A stretch of DNA of 64,000 bases from the NCBI GenBank assembly GCA_030737835.1, contig CM060851.1, positions 3,004,615 to 3,068,614 of the forward strand, written 5' to 3'. A program made the position numbers and the translations under genes. How positions within the stretch are numbered: position 1 is the first letter of the stretch; each line of letters opens with the position of its first letter. Source of the DNA: Acorus gramineus. Lineage: Eukaryota > Streptophyta > Magnoliopsida > Acorales > Acoraceae. The notes beneath the pieces are model-generated. The model saw only the letters and a list, made by a program, of their open reading frames with translations, ran no database searches and was not told the origin of the DNA. This document shows, one piece after another, positions 23,946 to 33,600 of this stretch.

Positions 23946-26825
23946 TCACCAAAAACCACCACATGAACAAGACCCCCCTTTGAAGTGATGGAACCGGTTG
24001 GCATCCCTTACGATGATCACACATTCAAACAATTTAGACACCAATTGAGTGAATCTATGGCAGTCACCACACACTCGAAGGTTTTTGGTGATCCGGATGG
24101 GTGTCCCTTCAGAGGTCCCGATCAATCCAAACGCGATGGCAAGCCTCTCACTGTGCCCATGCAGCATCTTAAGCTTCTCTTCTTCACTCACATTATGCAA
24201 AACAAATTTTGTGTCTCCGACATAACCTTCCTCTTTCTCTAATCTTTCCATTATCTGATTCAACTTCATATATATCTCCTTTGAATTGGGATGCGAGCGA
24301 TCCCTTGCAACGAATGAATGAAGCTTATTGCCTACTTCAATCCAACTGCATGCAGGATTCTTTACTAGTCCCCTCTCCTTCATTTTCAGCCTGACATTCT
24401 CGACTTCTTCCCATCTACGTGAAGAAGCAAAAACATTTGAAACGAGTACATAATTACCCGGGTTTTCAGGGTCCAATTCGAGAAGCTTGTGAGCCGCAAT
24501 GGCTCCCATTTGAGTATCAGAGTGGACTTGACAGGCCCCAAGGAGAGCACACCATACCGCCGATGTTGGTTCAATTGGCATTGCTTCAATGAACTCGTAT
24601 GCCTTAGATATGTGATTGGACCGTCCAAGGAGATCGACCACACATGCATAGTGTTCTGGCCAAGCCTCCAAACCATATTCATTTGTCATCATATCCAAAT
24701 ACCTCTTCCCTTCGTCGACGAGTCCAGAGTGACTGCAAGCATATAAGAGCGACAAAAAGGTGACTTGGTCGGGGACGCAACCCGTCTCTTGCATTTTTGT
24801 GAAGAGGTCAATGGCTTTTGTTCCTCGGCCGTGCATCCCATTCGCGTTGATCATGGTTGTCCATGACACGAGATCCTTACGTTCAATTCTATCGAACATT
24901 CTGTATGAGATTTCGAAAGAACCACACCTCGAATACATGTCCACAAGTGCGCCGCCAGTTGTCCCATCAACAGTGAAGCCTTTTCTGATCAAGAAACCAT
25001 GAATTTCTTTTCCTTTCTTCAACAATGATAAATTTGCAATGGCTGCCAGTATAGTAACTAAAACGACTTCATCAAATTCAGTAATAACTTGTTTCATATC
25101 ATAGAATAACTCTAGAGCCTCTTTTTCTAGTCCATTGTGGACATAACAAGATATCATACTAGTCCAACACACGATATCTTTGTTCTCTATGTTTTCGAAT
25201 GCTCGAATCGCGTATTCGACTTCCCCACAGTCTCCATATACATCTATAATGGAGTTACCAAGGACACGATCGAGCAAATCATGCCTGATTATGTAAGCAT
25301 GGATCTGTTTCAAATAAGGCAGGCAAGTCAAGCCACCGCAAGCAAGTAAAACACTACCAATCATCAGAGAATCCACTTTCACCCCCACTATCTGTACTTC
25401 CCGAAATGCATCTATCGCATCACAATAACAACTATTTTGCGCATAACCTGCAATCATCGTAGTCCAAGATATAGAATCTCTGATGGGCATTCTCCGGAAG
25501 ACATGTTTCGCATGACCCACACATTTACACTTTGTATACATGTCGATGAGCGTGTTCCTGACCTCCAATTCAAAGTCCAATTCCCGCTTTATCGCGTAGG
25601 CATGGATTTCCCTTCCATTTAAAAGGTTCCCCGAACGCCCCGAAGCGGAAGCAACACTGATAATGGAAACTGAATCCGGTTTACGATCAGAACCAATCAT
25701 TCTACGAAAGAACTCAACCGCTTTCACATGCGACCCACTCTGCACATACCCAGAGAGCACCGAATTCCAAGAGACATTGTCCCTCTCTTCCATGTCCTCA
25801 AACACCCGAACCGCATTAACCATTCTATCGGACTTCGCATACATAACAACCAAAGCATTGGATTCAAACATTTCAAATCCCCGCCCGGACTTCACCAGAT
25901 CCGCATGAACTTCCCTGCCCAACATCGGGAGCGACAGCTCCGCACAAGCCTGAAGAACACCCACAACGGTATACGAATTCATCCGCACTCCCGCGCTCTG
26001 CATCTCCCTAAACAAGCCCAACGCCTCAAAGTAACGCCCACTCTGTGAACAACCCGATATGATCGTATTCCAAAGCACGACATCCTCCCTTTCACGCGCT
26101 CCCTTAAACAACCGCCAAGCACAACCAAGCTCACCACACCTTGCATACATTGCAACGAGCGAATTGACAACAAAATTGAATGAAACGTACCCGCCTTTTA
26201 TCGCGAGGCCATGCATTTCCAACCCAAACCCAAGGTCTCCGTGAACGCCGCAAACCTTGAGAGCCGATGCGAAAGTACACGCATCGGGAGGGGTCCCCGA
26301 CAACCTCATCGCAGAATAGAGCTCCAAGGATCTCCAAGGCTCCTCCGCATTGGAAGCGTAAGCGCCGATGAGCGCGTTCCACGTAAAAATGGTTCTTTGA
26401 GACATACCATCAAACACCTTGTGTGCATCATGAAGGGAACCGCATTTTCCATACATGAAGAGAAGCTTTGTGGAGAGGAAAACAGAGTTCTCATCAGTGT
26501 CATGAAGTGGGGAAGATTTGAGTATGTGTGCATGGATTTGTTGGCCTTGGGAGAGTGCTTTGTGGGAGGCACAGAGTTCAAGAATGGTTGAGTAGGATTG
26601 GAGGGAGGGGTGGTGGTGGAAGGAGAGGAAGGCATGTTGATGGGTTGGAGTGGATTTGAGAGTGTTTTGTGGGGTTTGGAGGAGTGGGTTTTTGTTGGGA
26701 GTGAGGATGGTGGGTTGTTGGAGGTGGGTGGAGGGGTGAATGCAAGGAAGGTGGAGAGGAGCTGCCATTTGTTTTTGGAGTCTTGTTATAGTTTGGATGG
26801 GGTTGTGTCCCCAAGATTTTTTCAT
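23946..26825 (-). CDS. DYW-class pentatricopeptide repeat protein, probable chloroplast RNA editing factor
   Basis: A single uninterrupted 959-codon frame. The start may be the first Met (26825) or Met20 at 26768 (MAAPLHLPC), which gives a more normal plastid targeting peptide. A Ser/Thr/Pro-rich leader of about 70 residues precedes a long PLS-type PPR array (about 75-720) with many repeats such as NALVVMYAKSDRMVNAVRVF and TWNALIGAYASN. E and E+ motifs follow, then a DYW deaminase-like domain with HSERLAIAFG and CGDCH, the zinc-binding HxE and CxxC(H) marks. The last residues are CSCGGFW, not DYW. Known: such proteins bind organelle transcripts and direct C-to-U editing. Length and layout are close to Arabidopsis At3g63370 (OTP86, rps14 editing), but that assignment is from memory. 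The target RNA cannot be read from sequence. Confidence 0.93.
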   Translation of the reverse strand: MKKSWGHNPIQTITRLQKQMAAPLHLPCIHPSTHLQQPTILTPNKNPLLQTPQNTLKSTPTHQHAFLSFHHHPSLQSYSTILELCASHKALSQGQQIHAHILKSSPLHDTDENSVFLSTKLLFMYGKCGSLHDAHKVFDGMSQRTIFTWNALIGAYASNAEEPWRSLELYSAMRLSGTPPDACTFASALKVCGVHGDLGFGLEMHGLAIKGGYVSFNFVVNSLVAMYARCGELGCAWRLFKGAREREDVVLWNTIISGCSQSGRYFEALGLFREMQSAGVRMNSYTVVGVLQACAELSLPMLGREVHADLVKSGRGFEMFESNALVVMYAKSDRMVNAVRVFEDMEERDNVSWNSVLSGYVQSGSHVKAVEFFRRMIGSDRKPDSVSIISVASASGRSGNLLNGREIHAYAIKRELDFELEVRNTLIDMYTKCKCVGHAKHVFRRMPIRDSISWTTMIAGYAQNSCYCDAIDAFREVQIVGVKVDSLMIGSVLLACGGLTCLPYLKQIHAYIIRHDLLDRVLGNSIIDVYGDCGEVEYAIRAFENIENKDIVCWTSMISCYVHNGLEKEALELFYDMKQVITEFDEVVLVTILAAIANLSLLKKGKEIHGFLIRKGFTVDGTTGGALVDMYSRCGSFEISYRMFDRIERKDLVSWTTMINANGMHGRGTKAIDLFTKMQETGCVPDQVTFLSLLYACSHSGLVDEGKRYLDMMTNEYGLEAWPEHYACVVDLLGRSNHISKAYEFIEAMPIEPTSAVWCALLGACQVHSDTQMGAIAAHKLLELDPENPGNYVLVSNVFASSRRWEEVENVRLKMKERGLVKNPACSWIEVGNKLHSFVARDRSHPNSKEIYMKLNQIMERLEKEEGYVGDTKFVLHNVSEEEKLKMLHGHSERLAIAFGLIGTSEGTPIRITKNLRVCGDCHRFTQLVSKLFECVIIVRDANRFHHFKGGSCSCGGFW

Positions 26826-27696
26826 TACCCACAGTGATACTCAATGTCTGCTTTTATGTATGATTGCATATACATGTAGTCTGTTTTACAATCTATTTTA
26901 CAGTCTCATATATAATGTAATATATACTGTGTTATCATAATATATGAGATTCTATTTACTATATGGTGTAAATTTTTTTTTTTTTAAATTGAAAACAAAT
27001 ACACTAATATATATCAATATATATTTCATTTCATATAACAATATACACTCTATTTAAAGTGTATAAAAAAAAAACCGGTGTAGACTTACACTACAGTGGG
27101 AGCGGAATGTATCGTTTTCCTTTATGTATATATTTAAGATGAAAATTGACAACATCATTGGAGCCAGTAGATTTTATATCTTTGATCGGATCTACAAAAA
27201 AATGTAAAAGCACGCTACATCAAAAAAGCTGAAAACTTTAGGTCTTGAGTCTTCAGATCAAGTGTTTTCGGAACAAAATCACTTTTGGTTTTACTAATTA
27301 GTTGAAGATAAAATATATAAGATTGTGTTCTCATCTTTAAGAAGATAAATATAGTATATTTACATTTTTAAAATTGCTTCCCGTGAATGAGAAAATTGAA
27401 TTCAAAATAATCCCAAAAACATAAACTTGGTTGGTGGTCCAATGGTGGGTAGAGACATTGCATAACAAGATAGTTTCAAAAACTTACCTTCTTATAAACT
27501 GGATCTGATCATCTTTAACCTGTCAGTTTTTCACATCACCAGTAATGTAGTTTTCTTTTTTAACCAGATCACCCAATGGACTTAACTTTAACATGGAGGA
27601 AAGTCACAAAAAAAACTAAACATTGTTCTATCAAATTAAAAGAAATTCTACAAGCGCTTCAATAAAGTATCACTGTAACTATTTGTTTTCAGAAGG
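26826..27696. other. Spacer between the PPR and p24 genes
   Basis: 870 bp. It contains the second copy of an AT-rich MITE-like repeat (26870-27065) and then AT-rich DNA with no recognisable gene. It serves as the 5' flank of the PPR gene and the 3' flank of the p24 gene. Confidence 0.5.
26870..27065 (-). repeat. AT-rich MITE-like repeat, copy 2
   Basis: Reverse-oriented relative of 21500-21725. Read on the minus strand it has atgaaatgaaatatata, catatattatgataaca, gagactgtaaaat and attgtaaaacagac in the same order. It lies just upstream of the PPR start, so it may be part of that gene's promoter region. Confidence 0.45.
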
Positions 27697-30600
27697 CTAC
27701 ACCCTGTTGTATCCAACCGATTTACTGAACAAGCGCCGGATATAGACGACCTGAAGCCCACTCGCACACACCAATGCCATGTACTCCATCAATGTATAGA
27801 CAATGAGACGCTTTCGAGTGCTCTCATTCGCTGCATTGCAAGGTGAGAAAAAAAAATCAATCATAATGAAAAGACTAAGCATGTTATGAAATCAATCATC
27901 CCAAACAAATATCAATAATGCTTAGCCTATTATAAATATCAAACAAAGTAAGGTGAGTGAATTACTGTGACGGTGACGAGTATCTCGTGCTCTCAGGTAC
28001 TTCTGCTCTGCTGTGACAGACTCCAACGCTTCTCTAAGTTCCGCAATCTTGACATTTACGGGGTCCAAATGCTCTGCAAGAATATAAAAATTGGCCCTCA
28101 CGAGAAATAAATCATGTGGTGCTTCAAGAACAAACATTGTGGAACAAAAGTATTCAAGGACCTACCATCTTTTGCAAGGTCATGCTCATTAGGAATGTGG
28201 CCAACATGAATGTAAAAAGATACAGTCTCTGGAGTGGCATGTGGGTTGTGAAAGCAGAATTTGTACATTCCACTTCTCGGGGCTTTGAACTCGAATTTGT
28301 CACCGGATGTTCCCTTCATCGAGTGCACTGTGTTACCTGCAGGCGATGTCACCTGCAGAAAACAGCACACATCTCAAGATTTGGGTTAGTGAATTAAATA
28401 TTACAATATACATGTTGCTAGTCAGTCTTTGGCTGATGCAGACTATGGAAAACCATGCCATCAGGTAAACAAGAATTCAATGAGAAGACAGAAAATAAGC
28501 ACTTGAAATTTGTCACATATATTTGTACATGTATGAGTCTTATGTACATACATGTATGATCTTTCATGAGCATTAATATTAATACATTCAACTCAAAAAG
28601 TCACTGTCAGATCAAGTCCATTTGGGAGTCAAATAGTAATTTTGGTATCTTAGTTTAAAGAGAAGCAGGCAGGGAATAAACTCAAAAACACTACCACTAG
28701 TTGACAAGAAGCTATGCCATAAAGACATGGACATAAGTGTCGATGTCAGGCAAGGACACAAAGCGTCTGACATGGCAACTCCAGAATGTGTAATATAACA
28801 ATGTACCATTGACCTTGTGGAGAAGCAGAAGTGCTCAATTCATTGGGATCCTCCCGCATGTGGTGTGTTGGAACTTGTGGGGAGCAAAGAATGAAGCCAT
28901 CTTCCAGGATAAAAAATCTACATCAAAAACACTTGGGAGGCGATCAAGGCGTCCCTTTGCTCTTGGGATCTTGTTCTTATTGGAAGAAATTAATAGAGCT
29001 TGGTGGTGGAATATAATAGAAAGGGGAAGGGACCTTGAGTTTCCTTACAATTGTTTCCTTTCATTGGAGAGGTTTTTGGTCCCCTTCATTTTCTCAGTTT
29101 TTCTATCTTTTCTGTTTAAGGAGATTCCTTGTCTCCGATTTCTGTTCGAGGGGCATCTTTCAATTAATAAAGCTCCTACCATTTTTCTCTAAAAAAAGGG
29201 ACAAGTTTCAGGTATAAGACAAAAAAACATGGAGACAGTGTGCTTGTAAATGATTGCTAAATCACAAAATTGAATAATTGATATATATATATATATATAT
29301 ATTTTTTTTTCATAAAAAAAACCAATTTTGACGAGAATCAATTTTGAAGAGCTTTTGTTTTAAAAAATAATCTTGTTTGAATAGGGGATGTTAATCATTC
29401 ATTAAATATGTGGTAAAATAACCATACAAAAAGAACCCCCCACCCTCCAAAACACACTCAAAAGAGGGCATTGATTTTATTTAAAAACAAAGAACTGCCT
29501 CATCCGTCCCTCACCATACTATTCCTCCCTCACCTGCTTCATATTTATCGACAATCACACAGAAAATACTCTGCAAGAAATTAAAAGTTCAAGGCAAGAG
29601 TGAGAGAGACACACTTTCAGACTCCAGGATTTTTTTTCTTATGACTATATTCTTACAATCTTAAACCTTTCTCCCATAAATAAAACAAAACAAAGTAATG
29701 AAATCATGCTTTCAATTTGGGTGATGTAAATAAATCTGACAAATTATAATGTGCTGATTCGTGAAATCTTTGAAACCTAAGGCCAAAAGAAGATAGTTAT
29801 GTGTGAAATTTTTAACATGTTACTCTCCAAATTTGTATCACAATCTGTTTCCAGCTTCTCAAATCCAATTTTTTCAAGCTCATACACTAAATTTCTTTAA
29901 AAAAAAATTGATTGTTTTGCCATTTAACACAATTTTTTTTTTTCAGACTGAGGTCTGATAAGATGTTACTTGCAAATGCAAACCCAATTCAGAATCATTT
30001 CAAACATGCTCCTCCTCCTAGATGAGCAATTCCATTTTTGGTGGTAACTTAAGTACCCTAACGGGAGTTGATACACTCAATCAACTTTGCAGACGGCATG
30101 TAATTAATAAAGCCTTTTTTTGTTCAAGAGCTTTTAATTTAATTAATAAAAGTTCCTATCTTTTTTTCAAAATAAAAATAAAAATTAATGCAGTATATAA
30201 AATCACCTGAATGCAAAATATACTTCATTATGTCAATATGTACTCTATAACAAAAGATGTCAAAATCTATCCAGTTAATTATTTGACAATGTACTTCATT
30301 TTTTATTTATTTATAAAAGAGTATACTTAATTAGCCAATTATATACTTCAAAGAAAAAAAAAATCAAACGTGATGTAGGACAGATTTGGAAAGAAATCAT
30401 TACAGAATATTTGATTTCAAATCTGTTATCAAAGTAAATTTTATAAGATTTTATTTAGGAATTTAGGATTTGTAGGATCTTATGTTTTATTTTATTAAAT
30501 TTTAATTATTGTCACTGTAATTGGGTCTTTTCTATTTTTAGTAAAGTCATAATTCACATTATGAATATGTATTTGATGTTTGTGGCCTATATAATGAGTG

Positions 30601-33600
30601 CCACCATATTTTATATAAAAAAAGCTTTTATCAATAATATTTCGAATTTTCTCCCTTTTAGGGCTTTCTTTCTTGTGGATTCAAGGATTCCTTGTGGATT
30701 CAAGGAGCTTATGAGATCTCAACGCTGGTTGGATCTTTTATCAGTTTCATGCTGCGTTAGGTGGTATCAGAGCGAGGATTATCCTGGCTTCGATGACACA
30801 TAGCCGTGCGGGAAACAACCATCCCATTGACGGTGATCGTGGGGTGCAGGAGCTGTTTCAGCCGTTGCGGAAGGACCAGAAGTCACTTCGGGAGGAGTTT
30901 CGTCAACAAACGCGGCAAACTCTTCATGAGGTGAAGGCTGGCGTGAATCTCAACACCGACAACAGACGTCCTGGGAGTGACAAGATGCACGCCGAGGGAT
31001 TTGCCCAAGGCCAACCTATTGCTTATAACGTTGTTCGATGACATTCTCATTATCTACCTGATTATGAGGATGACTCGGATGATGAAGGCGGTGAACTGTA
31101 CGACTATGAGCTGAGAAAGCGGCACACGTACTACTACAATTATTTTTCAAAGGTGGACATCTCCTATTTCAACGGTGATTTGTCAATCGATAAGTTCCTT
31201 GATTGGATCTTAGAGATTGATAAATTCTTTGAGATAATGGAGGTGCGTGAAAAGGAGATGGTCAGATTGGTGGCGCTTCAACTCACGAGTAGTGCCGCTA
31301 ATTGGTGGGACCACCTTCAAAGGACTAGACAACGACAAGGAAGAGCACCTATTCGAACATGGAGGAGGATGAGACAATTTCTCATGGATCGCTTCCTCTT
31401 CTAGATTATGAACAATATTTGCTCCAGTTGTACCATAATTGTTGCCAAGGTAATCGTTCCGTATTCGACTATACCGCTGAATTTTTAAAATTTTCTGGTC
31501 GGTATAACCTCGCAGAAGCTAAATGGCGACGAGTGGCCCATTATCTTAATGGGTTGAGGTCTTCAGTTCGAAATCGTATTGCTTCAGAAGAGATTTACAG
31601 CTTGACAGAAGTAATCTCTGCGGTCGTTTCCATGATCAACCCGCTACATGTTGCATTAAGTCAAGATATGGTTGATGGATCGATGGAGAAGACCGAAGAA
31701 AGTCCACCAGAAAATCAGGAGAATTTAGTGACCGACCCCCATGATCAACCTCTAGTTGAATCAGAAATTGATGAGGACATGGCAAATAAAGAAGTGGAGG
31801 ATGTTGTTCTCTCTGTTGAATCTGAAAAGATTATCGGAGGAGAACAAGAGAAGTCATTTTCTTATTCCTTAGTGGTGACTCCAGAGATAGAAAAACCTCT
31901 AGTTGAATCAGAAATTGATGAGGACAGGGCAAATAAAGAAGTGGAGGATGTTGTTCTCTCCGTTGAATCTGAAAAGATCATCGGATGAGAACAAGAGAAG
32001 TCATTTTCTTATTCCTCAGTGGTGACTCCAGAGATAGAAAAACCCCTGCAAACGTTCGTGTTGCATACTATATGCCACATCAACATAAGCGTTTTTTATG
32101 CCATCGTGGACAACAATAATAATGGGACATTGCAACTACCACAATGGTCGATTTGATTGAGAAGGAATTTAAAATCAAGAAGATGTCTCTCCTCTTGCCA
32201 AAGGTCAAATACAAAGATGCATCAAATAAGATGGAAGAAAATGTCTTAATCTCTCCTATTGGTGTATTTGATTACATCAAATATCATCCTCTTGATCATC
32301 TAAGATCTTTTCTTCTTAATTTGGAAAGAAATCATTGCAGAATATTTGATTTCAAATCTGTTATCAAAATAAATTTTTATGAGATTTTATTTAGGAATTT
32401 AGGATTTTTAGGATCTTATGTTTTAGACTTTACTAAAAATAGAAAAGACACAATTACAATGACAATAATTAAAATTTAATAAAATAAAACATAAGATCCT
32501 AAAAATCCTAAATTCCTAAATAAAATCTCATAAAAATTTATTTTGATAACAGATTTGAAATCAAATATTCTATCAAACGTGTGTGGTCTACAAAAGTGGC
32601 TGCAACGAACAAAAAAGAGCATAACATTTTCATAACCTAAAAATACAGTTTAGGGCTCCAACAAAAACTTGTGTTGTTCAGCATTTTCATGCAGCTTCCC
32701 ACTCAAGCGCCACGTTCATAGGTCATTGCGCCCATCCCAAGCAATAGAAGCGGCATTCTATTTTCATAAAAAATAGAAGCAGCCTTCTTAAAACATCTAA
32801 ATTAAGAAGAAAAATGTACTGAGAAAGATAGAACTAAAATCCATCCATGTAGTTGTCATATTTAAAACATCAACAACAGAAATAAGGATGCTTCCTTATT
32901 TGAGTCCATCAAATCAGTGAATAATGTATTTTTCAATCAGTGTACTCTCCTTACAGATTCAACCAAAACCTAAAAATATTGCTCCTAATGTAATCCTAGA
33001 TGCCTGAATTAGCACACTATGTCCTCTGATAACTTATAGTTATAGTTAATTTTAACAATGTAAACTATGAGATCTTACTAAATATAATTTCCAAGACCCT
33101 CTTGGTGAAGAAAACCAGACCCTCAAAGGTTAATATGTTAGATATGTCAGAAGCATAGGGCATATTTGGAATCAATTCTGGATCAAATCTGTATTTGTAA
33201 AATTGATTTCCAGATACTTTTCCAAAATTATTTCAAGAAAAGCTCACTATAATTTTGCATATATACTAAATAATGCAGGAATCATTTCTTCAGAAGCTCA
33301 TTAAAGTAAGATTCCATTGTTCAACCATTTAACACACTAAAAAATGAGTTTTTATCTAAAGGTGGTATGAAAAAGACGGCTGGAACTTTTTAAGGAAAAT
33401 TGACTTCAAATGCAGAATCACTCCAGAATCATTTCCAACACGCCCACAATGAGTAACACCACTTGCTGCAATCAAGCAAAAAAATTGTGATAACTTAAAA
33501 TTATATAGGCCATCCCATAATATCTGGCGTTGTCCAGCATTTAAATGTTGCTTCCCACAGGTTGCTACCCAATGAAGCATACCCATTCAAGGTTCAATAG

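Larger units (their letters stand above)
30370..32571 (+). mobile_element. Gag-only LTR retrotransposon with a palindromic 3' end
   Basis: The LTR starts TGATGTAGGA at 30370 and runs to about 30750. A primer-binding site TGGTATCAGAGC (initiator-Met tRNA type) is at 30762-30773. A decayed gag follows (30793-32046). No protease, reverse transcriptase or integrase is present. From about 32318 the start of a second LTR begins in direct orientation, breaks off at 32431 and is followed by an inverted copy of the same LTR part (to 32571). A 10-bp direct repeat atcaaacgtg flanks the whole (30362-30371 and 32572-32581 approximately). It is non-autonomous and rearranged. Confidence 0.75.

Noticed and set aside
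23985-26837. Many open frames on the plus strand across the PPR gene
   Set aside because: They are shadows of a 959-codon frame with clear PPR and DYW motifs on the minus strand.
30793-32479. A host gene with an acidic repeat protein
   Set aside because: The frame lies behind an LTR and a primer-binding site and has a gag capsid domain, stop codons and a frameshift.
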